Shown one piece after another: positions 51,241-59,790 of a DNA stretch of 64,000 nt (position 1 is its first letter; every line of letters starts with the position of its first letter). This DNA comes from UBA2705 sp963977105 (lineage in GTDB: Bacteria; Pseudomonadota; Alphaproteobacteria; Micavibrionales; Micavibrionaceae): positions 124,001 to 188,000 of the forward strand of contig CAXBNI010000003.1 in assembly GCA_963977105.1 (NCBI GenBank). Reading direction: 5' to 3'. A program made the position numbers and the translations under genes. The notes below the pieces were generated by a model that searched no databases, had not been told where the DNA came from, and was given only the letters and a program-made list of their open reading frames with translations.

Positions 51241-52933
51241 GTGCTCCTCCTACAGAACGAGCTTCTATCATTTCTGGTGCAGATTCTGAACCCTCTGCGT
51301 CCTGATTTTCAGGCCAAACTATCTTCATGGGGTAGCCTTCGTCGTAAGGATTTTTTATCTCTTCCCCGAGTTGTACCCAGTATTTATCACCCCCCCCAGA
51401 GACTTTGGAGGCCATGTAGAGTTTCAAACCCTTACCCTTGTAATGCTGCGGACGGCTCTGTAAAAGCCATGGTTTCAACGCCATGACTAATTCATTCAGG
51501 CTGTCTTGCCATTCCATATCAGTGAGGCTCTCTTTACCTTTTACAAGCGCGTCTTCTGCATCCTCCAGAACAAACTGCAATTTTGTGCCACGGAAGACCG
51601 GCATCAGGTGGTCACCTAACGTTATTGCAGGTATAATCATTTTTGGATTGGGCGTACGCTCAGCCATTAACTCTTCATGGATATACAGCGCGGCATCAAC
51701 GAGGTGATCAATCATCACCATCTGGTCATCACCAATTTCAAGCGCGGCCAAAGATGTTTGCATACGTTGCATTTTGCGGAAGGATTCCCGCAAGGAACTT
51801 TCGGAATCGATCAAAAACTGACCGCTAACCACAACATTATCATTTTCCGCAAGCCCTTTAAGAACTTCCGTGCGGCCTCTATAATGTAGGCCGCTCAAAA
51901 TTTTTCGTGGCTGAAAACGGCCTTCGCGCAGTGCCACCACAACAAAATCACCGTCTTTGCTTTTCAAAATAGCATCACTCGGGATCGACAGCCGGCGTTC
52001 TACATTCGTTTGAAATTCCACGTCAGCATAAGCCCCTGGTTTTAAAATATTATCAGGGTTATCTAAGACCAACCGCACACGACCTGTGCGCGTCGCACGA
52101 TCAATGGTCGGGTAGATATAATCAATTTTAGCCTGTTTTTCTTGAACCCCAAGGTTAGGAAAAGACACGGCAACTGTCGTCTTATCATCAATATAAGGGA
52201 TATCCTGTTCAGCAATGCTAACTTCCGCCCAAACAGAGGCATAATCCTGTATCTGCATAACCATCAGACCAGGCTTAACATAGCTGCCTTCACGGATGTT
52301 GATCAAACGGATAACGCCGTCGCCTTCCGCATAAAACGGTACATAAATTTTGGCTTCACGGCTTGTCCGTATATCTGCAATAACAGTTTTTTGGACACCG
52401 AGCGAACGCAGCCGTCTTTCCGCCGAGCCAATACGGCCCTTAACGCCAGTTTTCAACGCGCTAATATAATCTTGCTGCGCCGAAATCAGCTCTGGGCTAT
52501 CCAGCGTAAAGAGCAAATCATCTTTTTTGACTTCATCGCCCTCAGCCTTAAATTTTAAATCCTGTACCCAGCCCGATACGCGGCCTGAAATATCAGTTTG
52601 TAGGCGAACATTTTCTGTAACATCACCATAGCTGCTTACCGACGTCCCGAAACTGGCCATCTGTGCTTTTTCGGTGCGTACACCGCTATTTTGAATGGTT
52701 TCGGGTGAAATCGTTACGGCGATGCGTCCTGAGTGATCTGTGCGAACTTTTTCCTCACTCTGATTCCCATCACCATAAACCTGTACCAAATCCATCCCGC
52801 AAATTGGGCAGGTGCTCGGCCGGTCAGCGACATAATGCGGGTGCATCGGACAGGTGTATTTTTGCGTTTCCGCCAATACAGGCACTGAAAAAAGCGCGAT
52901 TATTAGGAATAGCGCCGGAATTAGTTTTCTCAT
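51227..52933 (-). CDS. cusB: CusB-like metal efflux adaptor with metal-binding head and His-rich tail
   Basis: A 568-residue membrane-fusion protein with a signal peptide (1-21) followed at once by a heavy-metal-binding domain, YTCPMHPHYVADRPSTCPIC, about residues 26-46. The adaptor core has FTLDSPELISAQQDYISAL (hairpin) and LSIPSDAILKSKDGDFVVVAL. About 150 extra C-terminal residues form a DUF3347-like helical domain and end GGAHGGH. Metal sites at both ends suggest capture of periplasmic metal and delivery to the pump. It overlaps cusA by 14 bases and the channel gene by four. Confidence 0.88.
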   Translation of the reverse strand: MRKLIPALFLIIALFSVPVLAETQKYTCPMHPHYVADRPSTCPICGMDLVQVYGDGNQSEEKVRTDHSGRIAVTISPETIQNSGVRTEKAQMASFGTSVSSYGDVTENVRLQTDISGRVSGWVQDLKFKAEGDEVKKDDLLFTLDSPELISAQQDYISALKTGVKGRIGSAERRLRSLGVQKTVIADIRTSREAKIYVPFYAEGDGVIRLINIREGSYVKPGLMVMQIQDYASVWAEVSIAEQDIPYIDDKTTVAVSFPNLGVQEKQAKIDYIYPTIDRATRTGRVRLVLDNPDNILKPGAYADVEFQTNVERRLSIPSDAILKSKDGDFVVVALREGRFQPRKILSGLHYRGRTEVLKGLAENDNVVVSGQFLIDSESSLRESFRKMQRMQTSLAALEIGDDQMVMIDHLVDAALYIHEELMAERTPNPKMIIPAITLGDHLMPVFRGTKLQFVLEDAEDALVKGKESLTDMEWQDSLNELVMALKPWLLQSRPQHYKGKGLKLYMASKVSGGGDKYWVQLGEEIKNPYDEGYPMKIVWPENQDAEGSESAPEMIEARSVGGAHGGH

Positions 52934-53859
52934 TCTTGTCTCTCCTTAGAGCCCGTTTTTATTTCAGAAGCAATATTGGAATTAAATTCGGCAGCCTTCG
53001 ATAAATGAACGGCTTTAAGCTGCGCCAGTTGCGCCTTGATATTTAATCGGTCAATCTTGGCGAGTAAAACGCGATCAAAATCTTCTGTGCCTGCCTCGTA
53101 ATTACGCTGCGCCGCGTCGATCTTGCCCTTCATCGCATGGTCTTTATCCTGCAAAACCTTCGCGTTTTTGGCTGCCGCGCTGCGGGCGCTCTCAAGCGTC
53201 ACCATCGTTTGCACCCACAGGCGGCTCACATCATCATAGGAAAATATGGCGCTGCGTTGGCGCTGTTTAGCGGCTTGTAGCTTGGGCTTTTGGTTGCTCG
53301 ACGCCCAGAGCGGAATGCTGACCTGCGCCTGCACAGAAAACCAATCTTCTCCGGAAAACATGCCATTTTCCCCTGCCTCACGCTGCTTATACACAGCGTT
53401 TACGCCGAAATTGGGCATAAACGCCGCATCCGCTATGCCGACATCTTTTTTGGCAATGTCTATATCTTCCGCCGCGATCTGAACAGCATAGAGCGCATTC
53501 GGGTTTTGATCCCAGTCTTTATCTGTTAATTCTAAAGCAGCAATCTCTGGCACTTCGCCCAAAAGCCGGATAAACTCTGCCTCAATCGCCACTTGCTGTG
53601 CATCAAGGTCATTGAGTTTGCGCTCGGCTTCGGCGCGCTCAACATCTACTTCAGAGAAACGCTGATAAACGGAGCGTCCGGATTCAATTTGACCTTTGAA
53701 TGTCTCTTCCAGCTGGTGGTAGTAGCCAAGCTGCTTTTTAATCAGGCCGCGCTGCGTCTTAACGCTTTCATATTCAGCCAGTTTTGTGACCAACATAAAA
53801 CGCAGGCGCGCACTGGTATAATCAGCCATCAGCTTTTGCTTTTCGGACATTTGTTCCAA
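52930..53859 (-). pseudogene. 5'-truncated CusC-like outer-membrane channel gene
   Basis: The frame codes about 309 residues of a TolC/CzcC-type channel (TLESARSAAAKNAKVLQDK and the second OEP repeat). A normal protein of this class is about 410-450 residues with a signal peptide. In-frame sequence can be read upstream as FSQSIPNPALRGAKAEKLEQ (53849-53908), the start of the barrel region of the family, but is cut by a TGA about 15 bases further up. Only about 35 bases then remain before the sigma-factor stop. The first ~100 residues, including the signal peptide, are missing. TTG at 53859 is only a formal start. It is probably a decayed gene; the pump would need another channel. Confidence 0.7.
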
Positions 53860-53956
53860 TTTTTCCGCTTTTGCGCCCCTTAAAGCAGGATTAGGGATAG
53901 ACTGTGAAAAGCCAATCCCTCAAAAAAACTTAGGGCGAAGTCCAAAAGAATTGAGC

Positions 53957-54601
53957 CTAGATATTCTGTGCCATTTTTTGCATCAGCATTTTGCGCGCAC
54001 GATAGACTCGCATTTCAATTGTTTTGGGAGTGACCCCCAGAATGCGCGCGCATTCTTCTTGTGAGTTGTCTTCAATGACGAAAAGAATAAGTGCTGTTTT
54101 TAGCTTATGGGGCAGCTTATCAAGCTCTTTTTCAAGCAACCTTAGCGCCTGCCGATGCTCGGCCAAACTTTCAATGTTTTCACTGCTCGCCAGAACATCA
54201 TGCAAAGAGCCCTGCTCCTCACCATCAGCCCTAACATCTAACGATATAAGAGATTGCAGCTTTTTCTTACGTGCATAGTCGCGGCACAGGTTAAGCGCAA
54301 TCTGGTAAAGCCACGTTTTGAATCTGTAAGACGGGTTATAGGTTTCGGCGCGGCTATAGACGCGGAAAAACGCCTCTTGTACAATATCGTAAGATGTATC
54401 CTCATCGCGGGTATAGCGCGTGACAAAATAGAAAAGCGGCAGCTTGTGGCGTTTCATGATTTGGTCAAGCGCGGCATCACACCCCCCTTGCAAGGCGAGC
54501 ATTAACGCCCCATCAGAGAGAGCGGAAACTGTTTTACTGTCTGGCGTTCCGGTAAAGCTGTCCAACAACCTTCTCCTCAAGCCTTTTGCTCTGCGCTTCA
54601 T
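53957..54601 (-). CDS. ECF sigma factor, CnrH-like
   Basis: A 214-residue sigma-70-type factor with ECF regions 2 (YDIVQEAFFRVYSRAETYN; FKTWLYQIALNLCRDYARK) and 4 (LPHKLKTALILFVIEDNSQEECA, TPKTIEMRVYRARKML). It follows an anti-sigma-like gene and a CnrX-like sensor gene, the order of cnrYXH in Cupriavidus, and precedes the metal efflux genes it presumably switches on. The 54601 start overlaps the sensor gene by 68 bases; TTG near 54568-54565 (after GGAGAAGG) or ATG 54505 are alternatives, so the true N-terminus is uncertain. Confidence 0.82.
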   Translation of the reverse strand: MKRRAKGLRRRLLDSFTGTPDSKTVSALSDGALMLALQGGCDAALDQIMKRHKLPLFYFVTRYTRDEDTSYDIVQEAFFRVYSRAETYNPSYRFKTWLYQIALNLCRDYARKKKLQSLISLDVRADGEEQGSLHDVLASSENIESLAEHRQALRLLEKELDKLPHKLKTALILFVIEDNSQEECARILGVTPKTIEMRVYRARKMLMQKMAQNI

Positions 54602-54986
54602 CCAAAACCGCCTGCATATCAGCGAGATGCTGTAATGTTAGCTTTTGCAGGCCACCCATCGTTTCGTGAATTTGGTCAACCACGGCGAGGACCTGCGGTG
54701 AAGAATAGCCGCCGTTTTTTATCGCTTCGGCAAGCTCTATGTTGGATGATTTCATCTGCTCTTCAAGCAAAGTTTTTTGATGGCGGAAGTCTGTTTCAAT
54801 GACCACCAACACTTTATCCTGCTGTGTGCTCAAATGCAGATCATGATGGAAAAGAGCATGCATATCACCCGCCGCATGACGGTGCGTATCGCCTCTACTC
54901 ATAAATTTCTGCCCCATCAGCACGCCGCCCATCGCTGCCGATCCCACAACCATTACAAAGAAAAGGATTTGCCAAAACTGCTTCAT
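54534..54986 (-). CDS. Periplasmic metal sensor, CnrX/Spy-like
   Basis: A 150-residue protein with one N-terminal membrane anchor (residues about 4-24) and a His/Met-rich helical domain: RGDTHRHAAGDMHALFHHDLHLS, then a four-helix-bundle pattern. This is the layout of CnrX and related 'heavy-metal resistance' proteins, which bind metal in the periplasm and signal through the anti-sigma partner. The protein lies between the anti-sigma-like gene (4-base overlap) and the sigma gene. Confidence 0.78.
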   Translation of the reverse strand: MKQFWQILFFVMVVGSAAMGGVLMGQKFMSRGDTHRHAAGDMHALFHHDLHLSTQQDKVLVVIETDFRHQKTLLEEQMKSSNIELAEAIKNGGYSSPQVLAVVDQIHETMGGLQKLTLQHLADMQAVLDEAQSKRLEEKVVGQLYRNARQ

Positions 54987-55333
54987 GACGGTGTCGTCTC
55001 CAGATTAGAAAGTGTTGATGTAATCATATAAGGCGCGTTTGTAGCGAACACCTCTAAGCCCAATGTATCAGAAGGCGTTTTAATTGACGATAGCTGAGAC
55101 GCCATAAGCCCTATGGCAAGCGCCAATACAAAGGATGCATAACGTAACTGCGCCCCTGCACCCCATGCAAAAAATACCCAAACCGATGTTTGCGGCATGG
55201 CTTTACTTTGCTGGATACGCGCCCAAACATCGGTTTCTAACCGCTCGAGGCGGCTATAATCCGGTTCTTTCTGAAAGGCTCTGTCCAGTAACCTATCTAT
55301 GACTTTTAATAACATGATGCTGACTCTCTTCAT
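54983..55333 (-). CDS. Anti-sigma-like membrane protein, CnrY-like position
   Basis: A 116-residue protein with a cytoplasmic N-terminal part (RLERLETDVWARIQQ), one membrane helix (about residues 66-83, YASFVLALAIGLMASQL) and a short periplasmic tail. Size, topology and position (first gene before the CnrX-like sensor and ECF sigma genes) match CnrY-type anti-sigma factors, although sequence similarity to CnrY is not evident by eye. It would hold the sigma factor inactive until the sensor binds metal. Confidence 0.6.
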   Translation of the reverse strand: MKRVSIMLLKVIDRLLDRAFQKEPDYSRLERLETDVWARIQQSKAMPQTSVWVFFAWGAGAQLRYASFVLALAIGLMASQLSSIKTPSDTLGLEVFATNAPYMITSTLSNLETTPS

Positions 55334-55470
55334 TGATTATCTTACACATTATACGCATCAAAAACCGCTAGCCCTCAAATTTAACGTAAATTTTTACATT
55401 GCGCTTTTCACAACAGCTCTTGAGTCAATGGGGTTTGCCGCAAGCATTAAGCGGTTCACACAAAGATTTT

Positions 55471-57471
55471 TTAATGAGCCTGCTTAAAAGCGGCGACACC
55501 ATATTGTTCGCCGTGAGAATCGCGATAGCCGCTATAATCCACGGGCTGAGCAAGGTTGGCATAGCCGAGGTTTAAGCGTGGCGTTGCCCCGCCCGCGCCT
55601 ATGTGTAGGGCGCTAACTTGTGCGTTATTATTATTTGCGATTTGTGCCGCAGATTCTTGAGTGATTTGTTCCCAGTTTTGGGCGTTGAAATGCCCAGAGA
55701 GCGATTCTAAGCTATCAAAAACCAGTTCGTCCTTTTTGCCACGCCATGCCCAGCTTTGTCCAATAATTTCATCTGTTTGCTTATGGGCAACGACATAAAA
55801 CCCGCCCTGTTCAGAGAGGAAACCGTGTTTTGCGCAATCTACGCCTTGATTGGCTAGATGCTGGCAGCAATTTGTAAATTCGCCCAATAGTAAACCACGA
55901 ATATCGCCATCTGGCAGCTTATAAAAGCGATAATCTGGCTTGCCAAAAACCGCGCCATCAATTTTTATATCAGGAATGCGCCCTTGGCGCTTTTTCATGT
56001 CAGAGGCTGCAAACAGCTTCTTATATTTTTTGATTTGCTTTACCGCATCATTAAATTCATCTTCCTTCCAATCAAAGTCAAAGCATAGCGCCGCAAGCGC
56101 GGGGTGTTTGCTTGCTTTGTCGTATACAAATGCGGCAACTTGGCCTTTGGTGTTTTTTAAAGACCAGCCTTTACCATCCGCGCCTTTGCCCGGCGCAGCA
56201 ATGCGGTCAGCATATTTGACAAGCCGCGCCATTTGCGGGCCATGCTGTAAAACCGCATCCCCCCACGCTTTATAATTAATTTTGCCTGCATCAGGAATTC
56301 TTATGTCTTGGGCGCAATCATGTAAAGGTTGCCGCCCTGCTTTACCCCATTTTTGTAAATAGCTAAGCACGCGCTCTTCAGTGCGAAATAATGTGCTGAT
56401 ATTATAGGCGTATTCAGCGCGACTATTAACCAAATAGCCCTCCTTACTAAGAAAAGAATCAACCGCGCGATAGGCATTAAGTTTAAAATCATATGGGTTT
56501 TTATTAAGAAGTGCATTTGGTGCTTGAAAGCCATTATGCAGACGCTGCCATGTTTTATATTGTGCGTATTGTGCATTATCAGATAGATATTTTTTCTTAA
56601 GCGCATCATCACCGTACACGAAGAGTTCCAAGACATCATAGCGATTATTGCTCGCAGCCAAATCTATGGCGACACCATTATAAGCATGGATATCAACGCC
56701 ATTATCCAGCAGCACCTGTACCACTTCATAATGACCATTGCACGCAGCCCATCGCAGAGCCGCGTCACTATCGGCATGAATATCCGCGTCATTATCTAAC
56801 AACAACTGCACCACTTCATAATGGCCATTTTGGGCGGCCAAAAGCAGAGCCATGTCACTATCTGCATGAATGTCCGCATCATTATCTAGCAGCAACTGCA
56901 CCACTTCATAATGACCATTTTGGGCGGCTAAACGCAAGGCATACTCATTATTGGCATGGATATTAGCGCCATTTTCTAGCAGCAGTTTCACCGCATCACA
57001 ATCACCATTTTGGACGGCCAAACGCAGGGCATACTCATTATCGGCATGAATATCGGCGTCGCCATCAATCAGGCGTTTGAGTGTCGTGACGTCGCCGCCT
57101 ATAACGGCTTTTATTAAATCTGTGCAGCTATCAGCTTCTGCGGCGACTTTAGGGAAAGCCCTCACAACATCATCATAGCATAAGGGGCGCTGTTTTTCCT
57201 TGGTTTTTTGTGGCTTCATTTGCGCCAAAAGGTCGATAATGTGATCTTGGCCTTTTTGCACATGCTCAAGCAGTAATGCTGCGTCCCAAGTTTCGCCGCT
57301 ACGCGCCGCGGCGCGCATAGACAAAGCCGGCAAATTCTTTTTAAGCCACTGAACATAGTCATCACTAGCGCCAGCATCAAGCAGTGGCGTGCAAGTCTGT
57401 TGATAGCGGTCAATCGCATTCAGCGCCTGCTGTATCGCAGCAGGCTTGTCATTGGTCTGTAATTCTGGCAT
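55471..57471 (-). CDS. Ankyrin-repeat protein with unusual Cys/His C-terminal domain
   Basis: A ~666-residue protein from ATG 57471 (MPELQTNDK; a TTG at 57483 is also in frame). After about 120 helical residues come ankyrin repeats (about 122-300) with a 30-residue period (NEYALRLAAQNGHYEVVQLL) and near-identical units. The rest is helical up to a C-terminal domain at about 500-600 with GLLLGEFTNCCQHLANQG, CAKHGF, GGFYVV and IGQSWAWRG. The pattern looks like a small conserved enzyme-like domain reported beside ankyrin repeats in intracellular bacteria, but I cannot name it. No signal peptide. Ankyrin repeats mediate protein binding. Confidence 0.7.
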   Translation of the reverse strand: MPELQTNDKPAAIQQALNAIDRYQQTCTPLLDAGASDDYVQWLKKNLPALSMRAAARSGETWDAALLLEHVQKGQDHIIDLLAQMKPQKTKEKQRPLCYDDVVRAFPKVAAEADSCTDLIKAVIGGDVTTLKRLIDGDADIHADNEYALRLAVQNGDCDAVKLLLENGANIHANNEYALRLAAQNGHYEVVQLLLDNDADIHADSDMALLLAAQNGHYEVVQLLLDNDADIHADSDAALRWAACNGHYEVVQVLLDNGVDIHAYNGVAIDLAASNNRYDVLELFVYGDDALKKKYLSDNAQYAQYKTWQRLHNGFQAPNALLNKNPYDFKLNAYRAVDSFLSKEGYLVNSRAEYAYNISTLFRTEERVLSYLQKWGKAGRQPLHDCAQDIRIPDAGKINYKAWGDAVLQHGPQMARLVKYADRIAAPGKGADGKGWSLKNTKGQVAAFVYDKASKHPALAALCFDFDWKEDEFNDAVKQIKKYKKLFAASDMKKRQGRIPDIKIDGAVFGKPDYRFYKLPDGDIRGLLLGEFTNCCQHLANQGVDCAKHGFLSEQGGFYVVAHKQTDEIIGQSWAWRGKKDELVFDSLESLSGHFNAQNWEQITQESAAQIANNNNAQVSALHIGAGGATPRLNLGYANLAQPVDYSGYRDSHGEQYGVAAFKQAH

Positions 57472-57713
57472 GTCCCTGCTCAATTTTTTTTATTGTTATA
57501 TGCCAGTTTTAACATAACTTTTGTTTATGTCAATGGTGGAAGTTTTACACATTCAGCTGCTCACACATAACCCTTTTTAAAAGGAAAACAATCAATCGCG
57601 AGATGGGTTTTAAAATCAGAGCCGTATGTTGATTTAAACAGCGCAGCGCATTGAAAAGCTGTCACAATAGAGAGGCTTTACAGATTTGTCTGTCCGTGGC
57701 TATATATTAAGCT

Positions 57714-58619
57714 ATGAGCACCTATTATAAAAATCAAAGATCTTACCCTCTTGCAACAAGCACCGAGCACGCTGTACAGCTGCTAAATAGCAACAAGGTC
57801 AAAGCGGCGCTTATCTTTGACGAGCAGTATAAACTGCCCGTAAACGACATACAGGATATACAGCCTAGCGTCGTCTCCCAGTGGTGGACATCGGTTGAAC
57901 AACCTAAAAAAGAGTTTGTGTCCCCCGGTGAAGTGACCTATGTGGTTGATAGCGCATCTGTCGACGCATTAAAACGCCTCGGGCAGCAGCCGCGACTTCT
58001 CGACCGCGCGTCTGTAGAGGCTGAACTAAAGGCCGCAGGCCTGCATATGACTCCTGATGCGCTCAATCAGCTGCATCAAAAAATGCTAAATGCAATTGCC
58101 GGATTTTCTAACGTCTTCCAAGAGTATATGGATATCGACAGCGACGAGTTTGTAACGCGGACGTGGCAAATATTCGCCCCTAAGGGCGCACTTGGCAGAA
58201 CGCCAAACCTCCATATCGACCACTCCGTTCTGTCGGGGCTATGGTATCCCTACGCAAACCGCGCGCCGGCACAAGCTTATATAGGGGAAACATCCGAGCA
58301 GCTATGGAGCGCTTTACAGCCCAGTAAAAAAGGCAAATCTAGAGGAAAAGCAAGTAACAAAGATCGCCAAAACAATATGATACTAAGAAAGTTCACCGCA
58401 GACGCATCGCCAAAAGATTTTATGACGTTTCCAGACGGCGCACTTATCGTGGCCAAGAACCTTAAAGGCAAAGGCATGCCACCAAGTTACAGAGATTTAT
58501 CAGATAAAAAAGTCCGTCAATCTATCTGTCTCCATAAGTCTGGTGATGTGGCAAAAATGGGGCAAGTTGGCCTAATCATGATTCCGCAAATCATTCGCCA
58601 AAATCGCTTTGACGGCTAA
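57714..58619 (+). CDS. Hypothetical protein divergent from the ankyrin gene (DUF1826-like pattern?)
   Basis: A 301-residue soluble protein with no signal peptide. The C-terminal half reads NLHIDHSVLSGLWYPYANRA, FPDGALIVAKNLKG and SICLHKSGDVAKMGQVGLIMI. The H.D ... HKS ... arrangement resembles the DUF1826/2-oxoglutarate-oxygenase-like beta-helix pattern (HxD and a distal His), but this is a weak by-eye match. The N-terminal ~130 residues are unassigned. The ATG has no clear ribosome site. It shares a 242-base divergent promoter region with the ankyrin gene. Confidence 0.6.
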   Translation: MSTYYKNQRSYPLATSTEHAVQLLNSNKVKAALIFDEQYKLPVNDIQDIQPSVVSQWWTSVEQPKKEFVSPGEVTYVVDSASVDALKRLGQQPRLLDRASVEAELKAAGLHMTPDALNQLHQKMLNAIAGFSNVFQEYMDIDSDEFVTRTWQIFAPKGALGRTPNLHIDHSVLSGLWYPYANRAPAQAYIGETSEQLWSALQPSKKGKSRGKASNKDRQNNMILRKFTADASPKDFMTFPDGALIVAKNLKGKGMPPSYRDLSDKKVRQSICLHKSGDVAKMGQVGLIMIPQIIRQNRFDG

Positions 58620-58636
58620 TCTTTATCTTAAGGCCG

Positions 58637-59626
58637 CTATTCTTGGTTATAATATGATTGATACCACTCAATAAACTGTGGAATGCCTGCATCTATACTC
58701 GTGCACGGTTTGTATCCAATCTCTTGGATGGTCTCGTCAAGGTCCGCAAAAGTTTCTTTGACGTCCCCTGCTTGCATCGGGCCAAAATCCAGATCAGCTT
58801 TTTTGGCGAGAGATTTCTCAATAACTCTTATGAAATCCATTAGTTTTTCACTTTTATTATTGCCTAAATTCAAAACTCTGTGCCTTACAACGCCTTCTGA
58901 TTTTTCAACAGGTCGGCTTAGGGCTTTTAATATGCCGTCTACAATATCGTCTATATAAGTGAAGTCACGCTTCATGTCGCCATTATTAAAAACAGGGACT
59001 TTCTGCCCTTCACTAATGGCTTTGGCGAAAATAAAATAAGCCATATCAGGGCGGCCCCAAGGCCCGTAAACAGTGAAGAATCTTAACCCTGTTTGCGCAA
59101 TGCCATAAAGGTGGCTATAGCTATAACTTATTAGCTCATCGCTTTTTTTGGTTGCTGCGTACAGAGAAACTGGGCAGTCAACATTATCTGTCGTTGAATA
59201 TGGCAGCTTTGTATTTTTGCCATAAACTGAAGATGAGCTCGCATACACCAAATGTTCGAATCCTGCTGTATGTCGGCACATTTCCAGTATAGTTAGGTGC
59301 CCCATAAGGTTACTCTGGATATAGTCATATGGGTGATCAAGAGAGTAGCGAACCCCAGCTTGCGCCGCTAAATGAATGACCTTAGTAAAGGGGCCGTGGG
59401 TCCTCCAGAGTGCTTCCATTTTTTCAGGGACAGAAATATCTACCTTGACGAAAGTAAAGCCCTTATGCTCGCTCAGTATAGCTAAGCGGTCATTTTTTAA
59501 CTGTACATCATAATACTCGTTAAGGTTATCAATGCCGACAACCGCTTCTCCCTGCTTCAAAAGCCTTAAAGCGGTATGAAATCCTATAAATCCAGCGGCG
59601 CCGGTTATTAAAATACTTTGTGACAT
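58637..59626 (-). CDS. UDP-glucuronate 4-epimerase-like protein
   Basis: A 329-residue short-chain-dehydrogenase-fold epimerase. SILITGAAGFIGFHTALRL is the NAD motif; the active site has ASSSSVYG and the Tyr-Lys pair YAATKKSDELIS; RFFTVYGPWGRPDMAYF is characteristic of the CapI/UDP-GlcA 4-epimerase group that makes UDP-galacturonate. The start at 59626 (MSQSILI) follows AAAGG five bases upstream; the longer start at 59641 lacks this. It would feed a galacturonate or related sugar into surface glycan, together with the adjacent glycosyltransferase. Confidence 0.85.
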   Translation of the reverse strand: MSQSILITGAAGFIGFHTALRLLKQGEAVVGIDNLNEYYDVQLKNDRLAILSEHKGFTFVKVDISVPEKMEALWRTHGPFTKVIHLAAQAGVRYSLDHPYDYIQSNLMGHLTILEMCRHTAGFEHLVYASSSSVYGKNTKLPYSTTDNVDCPVSLYAATKKSDELISYSYSHLYGIAQTGLRFFTVYGPWGRPDMAYFIFAKAISEGQKVPVFNNGDMKRDFTYIDDIVDGILKALSRPVEKSEGVVRHRVLNLGNNKSEKLMDFIRVIEKSLAKKADLDFGPMQAGDVKETFADLDETIQEIGYKPCTSIDAGIPQFIEWYQSYYNQE

Positions 59627-59790
59627 CTGAGCCTTTCGCAAGCTTGTCTATAATTCGCAGATATAACTTATCTAAAACTAATGCAATAAGCCAACCCGAA
59701 ATATGCAAAGCGATGTAATTTATTGAAATAAATTGAAAACGTCACGAAAAGATGCTACTGTCTATGGAAATTAAAAGGCGATTTTAAAAA

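Noticed and set aside
56660..57070. Regular ~90-base repeats resembling a CRISPR or satellite array
   Set aside because: The period is a multiple of three and codes ankyrin repeats of 30 residues; there are no spacers.
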